Assembly (NCBI RefSeq): GCF_000972495.1
Contig: NZ_LATM01000011.1
Span: forward strand, 1-64,000
Length of the DNA: 64,000 nt
From: Hymenobacter terrenus
GTDB lineage: Bacteria > Bacteroidota > Bacteroidia > Cytophagales > Hymenobacteraceae
Direction: 5' to 3'
Shown here: positions 6,961 to 13,892 of the stretch, piece by piece
Layout of the letters: each line of letters opens with the position of its first letter
Position numbering within the stretch: position 1 is the stretch's first letter
Program-made: the position numbers and the translations under genes
The notes under the pieces: generated by a model
Seen by the model: only the letters and a program-made list of their open reading frames with translations
Told to the model about the DNA's origin: nothing
Databases searched by the model: none

Positions 6961-8862
6961 ATGCCCAATACTGCCGCTCCCCTGCCCTACCTCGTCTTCG
7001 ACTTCGACTCCACCTTCACTCAGGTTGAAGGCCTCGACGAGCTAGCCGACATTGCTCTGCAAGGCCTCCCCAATCAAGCCGCCGTAGTAGCTCAAATCCG
7101 CGCCCTTACTGACCAAGGCATGGCTGGCGAAATTGGGTTTCAGGAATCCTTAGCCAAGCGCCTGGCTCTACTCGGGGCCAACGAGAAGCATTTGGCGTCG
7201 CTGGTGGCCCGCCTCAAAACCAGGGTGAGCGAAAGCATCCGGCGCAACGGCAACTTCTTCCGGCAATTTGCCGACCGGATTTACGTGGTGAGCAGCGGCT
7301 TCCGCGAATTCATCGAACCGGTAGTAGCCGATTTCGGTATTACGGCCGACCACGTACTAGCCAACACGTTCACGTTTGACGAAGAAGGCCGCATCACCGG
7401 CTGCGACCCCGGCAACGTGCTCAGCCGCGACGGCGGCAAAATCCGCCAGCTCGTGCTGCTCGATTTGGACGGCCCCGTCTACGTATTCGGCGACGGCTAC
7501 ACCGACTACCAAATCCGCGAGGCCGGCCTGGCCCACCGCTTCTATGCCTACACTGAAAATGTGGCCCGCCCTACCGTGGTGGCCCGCGCCGACGAAGTGC
7601 TCCCCACCTTCGACGAGTTTTTGTACCAACTAAAACTTCCCATGACTCTTTCGTACCCCAAAAACCGCATAAAAGTCCTCCTCCTCGAAAACCCCGATAT
7701 CCGCGCCAAAGAACTGTTTAGTGAAGAAGGCTACCAGGTAGAAACTGTGCCCGGCGGCCTCGACGAGGACGAGCTCATCCAGCGCATTGAGGGCGTAAGC
7801 ATCCTCGGTATCCGGTCCAAAACTCAGGTTACCAAGCGCGTACTTGACGCCGCCAACCGGCTGATTTCTATTGGCGCTTTCTGCATCGGCACGAACCAGA
7901 TTGACCTCAATGAGGCCATGAAAAAAGGTGTGGCCGTGTTCAATGCGCCCTTTTCCAACACTCGCTCGGTGGTGGAGCTGGCTTTGGGCGAAATCATTGT
8001 GCTGGCACGCCGCATTCCTGAAAAGAACCCCAAGATGCACGCAGGCAAGTGGGACAAATCAGCCAAAGGTTCCTTTGAGATTCGCGGTAAAACCCTGGGC
8101 ATCGTGGGATACGGGAACATCGGCTCGCAACTATCGGTGGTGGCCGAGGCCGTGGGCATGAAAGTGGTGTACTTCGATGTGGCCGAAAAGCTGCAACTCG
8201 GCAACGCCGTGAAGTGCCGCACGCTGGACGAACTACTCGCCCAAGCCGATGTGGTGACCCTGCACATCGACGGCCGGCGGGAAAACGAAAACTTCATTGG
8301 CGAGAAGGAATTTGCTCAAATGAAGCCCGGCGCCCTTTTCCTCAACAACGCCCGCGGCCACGTGGTGGACGTGCCCGCCCTGGCTGCCGCCCTACGCTCA
8401 GGCCACCTCGGCGGGGCAGCCATCGACGTGTTTCCTTACGAGCCCAAAACCAATAACGAGAGCTTCGAGAACGAACTGCGCGGCCTGCCCAACGTGCTGC
8501 TCACGCCCCATATCGGCGGCAGCACGGCCGAGGCCCAGCGCAACATCGCCGAGTTCGTGCCCGAGCGCATCATGCAGTACATCAACACTGGCAACACCCA
8601 GCAGTCGGTCAATTTCCCCAATATCCAGCTGCCGTCGCAACAGGCCCACCGCCTCATCCACATCCACGCCAACGTACCCGGCGTACTGGCCAAAATCAAC
8701 AACGTGCTGGCCGCCCACCACGTCAATATCCTCGGCCAGTACCTGAAAACCAACGAGCACATCGGCTACGTCATTACCGACATCAACCGTGAATACGACC
8801 AGGATGTAATTCAGGCCCTACGTGCAGTGGAGCACACCATCAAGTTCCGGGTGCTGTACTAA
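6961..8862 (+). CDS. serA: fused phosphoserine phosphatase-like HAD / D-3-phosphoglycerate dehydrogenase
   Basis: Protein of 633 aa with two enzymes of serine synthesis in one chain. Residues about 10-223 are a SerB-like HAD phosphatase: nucleophile motif FDFDSTFTQVEG (Asp14, Asp16), SSGF and the metal-binding VFGDGYTDYQI. From Met228 (MTLSYPKNRIKV) follows a complete phosphoglycerate dehydrogenase: Rossmann motif GIVGYGNIGS, NNARGHVVD, the catalytic-His region LTPHIGGST and a C-terminal ACT domain (about 560-633) that would bind serine as feedback inhibitor. Met228 would be the normal start of a free SerA. The fusion joins steps one and three of the pathway. The first ATG of the frame lies at 6922, but 6961 starts nearer the HAD domain. 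Confidence 0.92.
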   Translation: MPNTAAPLPYLVFDFDSTFTQVEGLDELADIALQGLPNQAAVVAQIRALTDQGMAGEIGFQESLAKRLALLGANEKHLASLVARLKTRVSESIRRNGNFFRQFADRIYVVSSGFREFIEPVVADFGITADHVLANTFTFDEEGRITGCDPGNVLSRDGGKIRQLVLLDLDGPVYVFGDGYTDYQIREAGLAHRFYAYTENVARPTVVARADEVLPTFDEFLYQLKLPMTLSYPKNRIKVLLLENPDIRAKELFSEEGYQVETVPGGLDEDELIQRIEGVSILGIRSKTQVTKRVLDAANRLISIGAFCIGTNQIDLNEAMKKGVAVFNAPFSNTRSVVELALGEIIVLARRIPEKNPKMHAGKWDKSAKGSFEIRGKTLGIVGYGNIGSQLSVVAEAVGMKVVYFDVAEKLQLGNAVKCRTLDELLAQADVVTLHIDGRRENENFIGEKEFAQMKPGALFLNNARGHVVDVPALAAALRSGHLGGAAIDVFPYEPKTNNESFENELRGLPNVLLTPHIGGSTAEAQRNIAEFVPERIMQYINTGNTQQSVNFPNIQLPSQQAHRLIHIHANVPGVLAKINNVLAAHHVNILGQYLKTNEHIGYVITDINREYDQDVIQALRAVEHTIKFRVLY

Positions 8863-8876
8863 GCTTTTATGACGTT

Positions 8877-9069
8877 CTGGCGGCAGTCTTCAGGCAACGC
8901 AGTTGTCGTGATTGCCCGCCCGGAGGACGGGGGCAGTCTCCAGACTGCCGTAGCACAAGCAATGCATTCCCGCGCAAACTGGTTATGCACTAATACGGCA
9001 GTCTGGAGACTGCCCCCGTTCTTGTGGCTGGCAGTCACGGCAACTGCGTTGCCTGAAGACTGCCGCCAG
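8877..9069. repeat. REP-type double palindrome upstream of the transposase
   Basis: Nested inverted repeats: outer arms 8877-8905 and 9041-9069 match perfectly over 29 bases; inner arms 8928-8952 and 8994-9018 match over 25 bases, and each inner arm is itself a hairpin (GGCAGTCT-type sequence). A related unit lies downstream at 9662-9737. Flanking of a RAYT gene by such palindromes is the known REP/BIME arrangement. Confidence 0.85.
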
Positions 9070-9104
9070 GTCGTTTGTCATTTTCAGCAGAAACCACACA
9101 AATT

Positions 9105-9650
9105 ATGGGTTACCAAATCCGCGACCAGCAGGCTCTGTACTTCCTCACCTTTACCGTCGTGGGCTGGATTGACATCTTCACTCGGCCTCGGTACAAAGAC
9201 ATTGTCATCGACAGCCTGCGCTATTGCCAGCAGAAGAAAGGCCTGGAGTTATTCGCCTATTGCCTGATGACTAACCACCTGCACCTCATCGCCCGCGCTG
9301 CTGATGGATATGAACTGTCGAACATCGTGCGGGATTTCAAAAAATTTACTGCCACTGAGCTGTTCAAGGAAATTACCAACTCGCCCACCGAAAGCCGCCG
9401 CGGCTGGCTGCAATGGCTCCTGAAACAGGAGGGCGAACGCAACCCGAGTAATCTGAACTTTCAGCTGTGGCAGCAGCGGAGCCATGGCGTGGAGCTGCGC
9501 ACCCAGGAGATGGTCCAACAACGGCTGGCCTACACCCATGCAAATCCGGTGCGAGCGGGTATTTGCTATCGGGACGAAGATTATCTGTACTCCTCGGCTT
9601 CGTTTTATGCGGGGTTGGAAGCGGTGTTGCCAGTGTCGCTGCTGTTTTAG
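9105..9650 (+). CDS. REP-associated tyrosine transposase (RAYT, IS200/IS605-like Y1 family)
   Basis: Protein of 181 aa. The HUH metal-binding motif is visible in CLMTNHLHLIA (His58, His60) and the catalytic tyrosine is probably Tyr143 in LAYTHANPVRAG, the layout of RAYT proteins, which act on single-stranded REP hairpins. The gene is flanked on both sides by copies of one palindromic repeat family (8877-9069 and 9662-9737), its presumed substrates. Start chosen at the ATG in MGYQIRDQQALYF; a TTG lies ten codons upstream. The gene is intact. RAYTs are usually single-copy, chromosome-resident enzymes and not independently mobile transposons. Confidence 0.88.
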   Translation: MGYQIRDQQALYFLTFTVVGWIDIFTRPRYKDIVIDSLRYCQQKKGLELFAYCLMTNHLHLIARAADGYELSNIVRDFKKFTATELFKEITNSPTESRRGWLQWLLKQEGERNPSNLNFQLWQQRSHGVELRTQEMVQQRLAYTHANPVRAGICYRDEDYLYSSASFYAGLEAVLPVSLLF

Positions 9651-9661
9651 GCAGGTCTGTT

Positions 9662-9737
9662 TACGGCAGTCTGGAGACTGCATTCGTTTTTGTGGCTGGC
9701 AGTCGCGGCAACTGCGTTGCCTTGAGACTGCCGCCAG
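9662..9737. repeat. REP unit downstream of the transposase
   Basis: About 76 bases repeat the right half of the element at 8994-9069 in the same orientation: the GGCAGTCTGGAGACTGC hairpin, a TTTTTGTGGCTGGCAGTC-type spacer and the CAACTGCGTTGCC block, with a few substitutions. It stands 11 bases after the transposase stop codon. Confidence 0.82.
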
Positions 9738-9756
9738 TAGCTATAGGACGAAAGCA

Positions 9757-11187
9757 TTACAGCCGCTCGCGCACCTGCCGCAGCACCCGCTCCACTTCGT
9801 TGCGCATCGGGTAGCTGTCGACCACGTGGTTATTGTTCATAAAGCTGAATGCCACCAAACGGCCGCTTTTGGTGCGCAGGTAGCCGCACATGTTGAGGTT
9901 GTTGCTGAGGGTGCCGGTTTTGCCCCACACCCAGGGACCGGCGGCGTCGTGGTAGCGCTTACGCAGGGTGCCCTGGCCCCCACCGGCCGCCAGCAGGCTC
10001 AGCAGGCGCCGCTCGGGCACTTCCTGGTGCAGCTTGAGCAGCAGGGCCGTGAGCGTGCGTGGCGTGATAAGGTTGAGGCGGGAAAGCCCCGAGCCATCGG
10101 CCCAGAAAATGGGGTCGGGCAGGCCGGTGAGGAAGTTTTTGCGGGTGTAGCGGATGACGCGACCGGTGCTGAGCGAATCGTGGTTACCGATTTTGGTGGA
10201 GCACATCAGCAGCAGCTGCTCGGCCAGGAAATTATCGCTCACGCGCAGCATGCGGCGGTAGAGCGAGTCCACGCGCAGGCCGTGCAGCGTGCGGATGGAA
10301 TCGAGGCCGGGGCGGGGACGCCACACGGCGCCGGTGGTGGCCCGGCGCAGGGTATCGCCCAGCAGCCGCAGCATCAGCCCGCTGCTGGTGCGAAAGGGCG
10401 TTTCATCAACCCATTTTTTGTGGGCCGGTAGCACGTAGAAGCGGTTTTCGAGCGGGGCACGCAGCACGTGCACGTCCTTGTCGAGGCCGGGCGTGAGCAG
10501 ATTGGGCGTGGCCGGGCTCACCAACGGCGCGAAGAAGCGCGGAAATACCCGCACCCGCGGCATGACGGGCAGCGCCGGGCGCACGGCCGCCACCCCACCG
10601 GCCCGCGCTGGCAGCGGCGCGGAGGCATAAAAACGCACCGTGTGCCCGTATATCGGGAATGCTCCGCGCTCGGGCTGGAAGTAGTAGCCGTAGTCGTCCC
10701 AGGTCCAGCTCGGGCCGAAAGCGGGCACGCAGTTGATGGCACAGTAGGCCAAGCTTTTCTCCGGCCGGTTCAGCAGGAAGTTGTAGGCGCGGCGGCTGGG
10801 CACGTCGCCGTGCAACAGCGTAGGGTCGCCGGTGCCCTGGAAAAACAGCGTGTCGTTGCGGCTAAAGTAGCGCAGGCTGGGCAGGGAGTCGCCGAGGATG
10901 TGCAGACCGGCGTAGAAGCTGAACAGCTTCATGGTGCTGGCCGGGGTGAAATACTTGCTTTCCTGATAGCCAAACAGGTCTTCGCCGGTGGCGGCATCGG
11001 CGATGCTCAGCCCCACCTGGTGCTGGCGCAGGATGGCCGAGCTATCGAGCAGCCCTTGCAGCCAGGGCAGGCGCTGGGCGGTGGGCGGCGCGGCAGCCAC
11101 GGGCGGCTTTTCGGGGGCCTGGGCGCAGGCCGACAGTTGGGTAGCCCCCAAGGTGAGCAACAACAGAAAGTAGAGAGGACGTAGCAT
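9757..11187 (-). CDS. dacB: D-alanyl-D-alanine carboxypeptidase/endopeptidase, PBP4 (S13) type
   Basis: Protein of 476 aa from MLRPLYFLLLLTLG; a lipobox-like LSAC follows the hydrophobic stretch, so it is probably a periplasmic lipoprotein. Penicillin-binding motifs are present in order: SxxK in PASTMKLF, SxN in VSDNFLAEQ, and KTG in WGKTGTL, with the large insertion between SxxK and SxN typical of family S13. It trims or opens peptidoglycan cross-links by removing terminal D-Ala or cleaving the bridge. A longer frame to 11247 adds only a basic leader. It is transcribed alone on the minus strand between the REP unit and the divergent ATPase gene. Confidence 0.9.
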   Translation of the reverse strand: MLRPLYFLLLLTLGATQLSACAQAPEKPPVAAAPPTAQRLPWLQGLLDSSAILRQHQVGLSIADAATGEDLFGYQESKYFTPASTMKLFSFYAGLHILGDSLPSLRYFSRNDTLFFQGTGDPTLLHGDVPSRRAYNFLLNRPEKSLAYCAINCVPAFGPSWTWDDYGYYFQPERGAFPIYGHTVRFYASAPLPARAGGVAAVRPALPVMPRVRVFPRFFAPLVSPATPNLLTPGLDKDVHVLRAPLENRFYVLPAHKKWVDETPFRTSSGLMLRLLGDTLRRATTGAVWRPRPGLDSIRTLHGLRVDSLYRRMLRVSDNFLAEQLLLMCSTKIGNHDSLSTGRVIRYTRKNFLTGLPDPIFWADGSGLSRLNLITPRTLTALLLKLHQEVPERRLLSLLAAGGGQGTLRKRYHDAAGPWVWGKTGTLSNNLNMCGYLRTKSGRLVAFSFMNNNHVVDSYPMRNEVERVLRQVRERL

Positions 11188-11296
11188 CGGCCGCAACTTA
11201 CGCAGCAAACGGGGCTGGGGTAGCTGAAGCAACCGCAAAAACCTCATCCATTGGTGTATTTTCTATTTTCGAGTAGCTACTCCGTAGTTTCGCGGT

Positions 11297-12391
11297 ATGC
11301 TAAAACGCCTGCACCTCCGCAATTTCACCGTTTTTGAAGACGCCGACTTTGAGTTCGGACCGGGATTGAATGTGCTTGTAGGGACGAATGGCACCGGCAA
11401 GAGCCATGCGTTGAAGGTGGGGTATTCTATGCTTCATGGATTGTTAGATGCCTTTGAACAAATTCGCAAACCTTCAAATGCCAAGGTGGAACTGCTAAGC
11501 AAACGTGAGTTGCTTTTATGGAGCATAGAGGATAAAATTAAAAGTGTTTTTCAGCCAGTACCCCTTGTTTCAAGTGATCTAATTAGACATGGTGTAGATG
11601 CAAATGAGTCTAAAGTATCTGTAGAGGTGAACCATATCAATGAGCAAGTACAAATTTCAACTTCACTTACTTCAATATTTTTAAAAGGACCGACTGATGC
11701 TGAGACAACTGAATTTGAAAAAATAACCAATTTTGTATTCCCTGTATTAATTCCTGCCAAAGAGGTGCTAACGATGGGATGGTTGCCATCTATATACAGC
11801 CGTTATGTTATTCCTATTGATCAAACCTACCCCGACCTCCTACGCCTACTAATGGGCCCGCCCCTACGGCAGCCCGAACCGGCCCACATCGTAGCGCAGC
11901 TCCAGAAACTCATCGGCGGCAAAGTGGAAGAAGAAGGCGGCCATTTCTACCTCTCCTCTCCTAATCAGCCGCGCATGGAAATGAACCTCGTGGCCGAGGG
12001 TTTCCGCAAATTCGCTACGCTCTACAAGCTGCTTGTCAACGGCACGCTCACGCCCGAAACCACCCTGTTCTGGGACGAGCCCGAGGCCAATCTCAACCCG
12101 GCGCTGCTGAAGGAAATGGCCGCGGTGCTCACCGGGCTGGCCAAGGCAGGCTTCCAGATTATTCTGGCTACGCACAGCCTTTTTTTGCTGAAAGAGCTAC
12201 ACATTCTGGCGCAGCGGGAGAAGCAACCGGTGCGCTACTTCGCGCTGTATGCGGGGGAAGACGGGGCCACGCAGGTAGAGACGAAAGACGATTTTATCCA
12301 GCTCGAACACGTAGCAGCACTGGATGCTGAGCTGACCCAGACGTTCGATTTTGAAGCCGCTTTAGACGACGAACATGCCGGTGATTCCTGA
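11297..12391 (+). CDS. AAA family ATPase (AAA15/OLD-like, SMC-type nucleotide binding)
   Basis: Protein of 364 aa. An N-terminal Walker A (VGTNGTGKSHA, Lys35), a signature-like region (LVAEGFRKFATL), Walker B (TTLFWDEPEANLNP, about residues 255-268) and a His switch (LATHS, about residue 290) mark an ABC/SMC-type AAA ATPase like those of OLD nucleases and related defence systems. There is no TOPRIM domain in this protein. The 3' end overlaps the next gene by 17 bases, so translation is probably coupled. The part from about 11560 to 11800 is strikingly AT-rich compared with the rest of the gene, as if the middle domain had another origin. A role in phage defence is inference from architecture. 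Confidence 0.8.
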   Translation: MLKRLHLRNFTVFEDADFEFGPGLNVLVGTNGTGKSHALKVGYSMLHGLLDAFEQIRKPSNAKVELLSKRELLLWSIEDKIKSVFQPVPLVSSDLIRHGVDANESKVSVEVNHINEQVQISTSLTSIFLKGPTDAETTEFEKITNFVFPVLIPAKEVLTMGWLPSIYSRYVIPIDQTYPDLLRLLMGPPLRQPEPAHIVAQLQKLIGGKVEEEGGHFYLSSPNQPRMEMNLVAEGFRKFATLYKLLVNGTLTPETTLFWDEPEANLNPALLKEMAAVLTGLAKAGFQIILATHSLFLLKELHILAQREKQPVRYFALYAGEDGATQVETKDDFIQLEHVAALDAELTQTFDFEAALDDEHAGDS

Positions 12392-12968
12392 GGGTAGTCT
12401 CGTCTTCAACTTTCCAGATGCCGATGACTGGCACGCGTTCAAATACGACGAGAAGGACCCGGCAAAACCCAGCTTTTACCGCGAGCGCATCGAGAAAATC
12501 AAGAGCATGAAAGGCGTGGATATCGTGGCCGGTATCCGCCCCGATTTTTACGACCTCATCCTGATTGAAATCAAGGATTTTAGGAACGATGCCCCTGGTT
12601 TGCGCGAAAAGATTCGTACGAAGGAAATTCCACTTGAAATCCTGCAAAAAACGCTCAACACTTGGGCAGCCCTTAGTCTGGGGGCTCGTAACGAGGATGC
12701 TTTGCTGGCACCCGACTTACGGGCCGCTATCCGCCGATCACCCGAACGGCTGAAGCTGGTGTTTTTTCTAGCGCAAACTCGCATTCAGCAGTCGCCACAG
12801 GAGCGCGACACGCAGCAGAAGATGCAGAACCGTCGCGTCCAGCGGCAAGACCTGCTGAAGAAGATGCGGGAAAAGCTAAAGCCCCTGGGCATTCAGTGCG
12901 ATTTGGCCGATTTCGACGACCTACCCCCGCGTTGCGGCTGGGTGGTGACGGACCAATTAGTAGACTGA
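12375..12968 (+). CDS. putative PD-(D/E)xK nuclease-like partner of the ATPase
   Basis: Protein of 197 aa, not matching a family I can name. A short motif suggests the nuclease superfamily PD-(D/E)xK: Asp57/Asp60 in RPDFYD followed by LILIEIKDF with Glu65 and Lys67. The second half is basic and predicted helical (QQKMQNRRVQRQDLLKKMREK). The start ATG lies inside the 3' end of the ATPase gene (17-base overlap), which marks a two-gene unit. ATPase plus nuclease pairs are the pattern of Septu- and PARIS-like defence, but the effector here differs from their HNH and TOPRIM partners. The nuclease reading rests on one motif and is uncertain. Confidence 0.5.
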   Translation: MPVIPEGSLVFNFPDADDWHAFKYDEKDPAKPSFYRERIEKIKSMKGVDIVAGIRPDFYDLILIEIKDFRNDAPGLREKIRTKEIPLEILQKTLNTWAALSLGARNEDALLAPDLRAAIRRSPERLKLVFFLAQTRIQQSPQERDTQQKMQNRRVQRQDLLKKMREKLKPLGIQCDLADFDDLPPRCGWVVTDQLVD

Positions 12969-12983
12969 TGCTATGGCGCACCT

Positions 12984-13062
12984 TGAAACATATTCGGCTT
13001 GCAAATGAGAATATGTTTCATACCTTGAAACATATTCTCATTTGCAAGCCGAATATGTTTCA
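12984..13062. promoter_or_regulatory. double palindrome (four TGAAACATATTC half-sites), possible operator
   Basis: A 37-base arm (12984-13020) is followed after 5 bases by its exact inverse complement (13026-13062). Each arm is itself framed by TGAAACATATTC and its inverse GAATATGTTTCA around a 13-base centre, so four copies of one 12-base half-site stand in alternating orientation. The element ends 18 bases before the start codon of the XRE-type gene at 13081 and 15 bases after the nuclease-like gene. It may be an operator for that regulator, or a transcript hairpin/terminator, or a small mobile palindrome. Confidence 0.7.
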
Positions 13063-13080
13063 CCCCTAGCCCGTTCCATA

Positions 13081-13689
13081 ATGGCCCGCCCCTCCAATTT
13101 TCCCGACTCGCGCCTGGCCGTCCTGCGGCAATACCTGGGCTTACCGCAGCAGGAACTGGCCGACTTTCTGGGCATCAGCCGCGGCATGCTGGCCAACCTC
13201 GAAGCCAACCGGCGCTCTATGAGCCAGGCCGTGTACGAGCGCGCGGCGCCGCTACTGGCCCTAGTGCCCGAAGGCGCGTTGCTGGTCGTGCTGGCCGCGC
13301 CGGTGCCGCCCCCTACCCTGCCCACCGCGCCGGCCCCCGGCCCGCTGGAAGCCCGCCGCGACTATTGCGTGTGGCGGGCCGCCAACCTGCGCTACGAGCT
13401 GCGCGCCCTCAACGGGCGGGCCAACGTGGGCCTGCGTTGGCAGCAGGCCCTACCCGCGCTGCTGGCCGCCATGCCGCCAGCCGCCCCGGACGCCCCCGAC
13501 CTGCCGGCCCCCGATGCCAGCCTGGCCACGCGCGCCGCCTGGGTCCGCTTCACCTACCCTCGGCATCTAGTCCAGCAGTGGGCCACCGCCTTCACCCCCG
13601 ACGATGCCGCCCGCCACCACCTGCTGCGCCTCCAAGCCGAAGCCTTCGAAACCGAAGCCGCCGCCCTGGCCACGTTGCTGAAGAACTAA
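13081..13689 (+). CDS. XRE-type helix-turn-helix protein
   Basis: Protein of 202 aa from MARPSNFPDSRLAVL. Residues about 8-60 form an XRE/Cro-like helix-turn-helix (LRQYLGLPQQELADFLGIS, then RGMLANLEANRRSM). The remainder is Ala/Pro-rich and predicted helical, with no catalytic motif. A longer protein of similar layout is encoded at 40420-41517, so these belong to one regulator-like family in this genome. The gene starts 18 bases after the double palindrome, which is a plausible binding site. The target genes are unknown; the neighbouring ATPase-nuclease pair is a candidate. Confidence 0.75.
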   Translation: MARPSNFPDSRLAVLRQYLGLPQQELADFLGISRGMLANLEANRRSMSQAVYERAAPLLALVPEGALLVVLAAPVPPPTLPTAPAPGPLEARRDYCVWRAANLRYELRALNGRANVGLRWQQALPALLAAMPPAAPDAPDLPAPDASLATRAAWVRFTYPRHLVQQWATAFTPDDAARHHLLRLQAEAFETEAAALATLLKN

Positions 13690-13707
13690 GCCGCCAGGAA
13701 AAAGCCC

Positions 13708-13797
13708 GTCATGCTGAGCGGAGTCGAAGCATCTCTCCCGCGCAAGTATTGAGTTTACTGCTATGGGAGAAATGCTTCGACTCCGCTCAGCATGACG
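13708..13797. repeat. dispersed palindrome, GTCATGCTGAGC family
   Basis: Inverted arms 13708-13733 and 13772-13797 (CGTCATGCTGAGCGGAGTCG...) match perfectly over 26 bases around a 38-base centre. Related copies occur at 15537-15641, 19358-19391 and 34144-34176. In RNA it would form a long hairpin between the convergent regulator and antiporter genes and could act as a terminator. Confidence 0.85.
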
Positions 13798-13892
13798 TTC
13801 TGGTTGGCGAAATTTGACGTTTTTTTTTTTTAAAGAGCCCCTTACCGCCAGCATGACGGGCTGGTTGGTGACGGTCTTTTCTAAAGAGACGC

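Noticed and set aside
8869..9267. Open frame of 132 codons through the upstream REP element
   Set aside because: It is translated palindrome sequence and overlaps the transposase gene in another frame; no family resemblance.
9662..9737. CRISPR array considered because of repeated GGCAGTC units around the transposase
   Set aside because: Repeats are palindromic, unevenly spaced and fewer than needed, with no cas genes; they fit REP elements.
12984..13062. Possible parS site (TGTTTCA and TGAAACA half-sites in the double palindrome)
   Set aside because: parS half-sites are separated by 2 bases at the centre; here the two inner half-sites are 5 bases apart and are part of longer 12-base units, so it is not a canonical parS.
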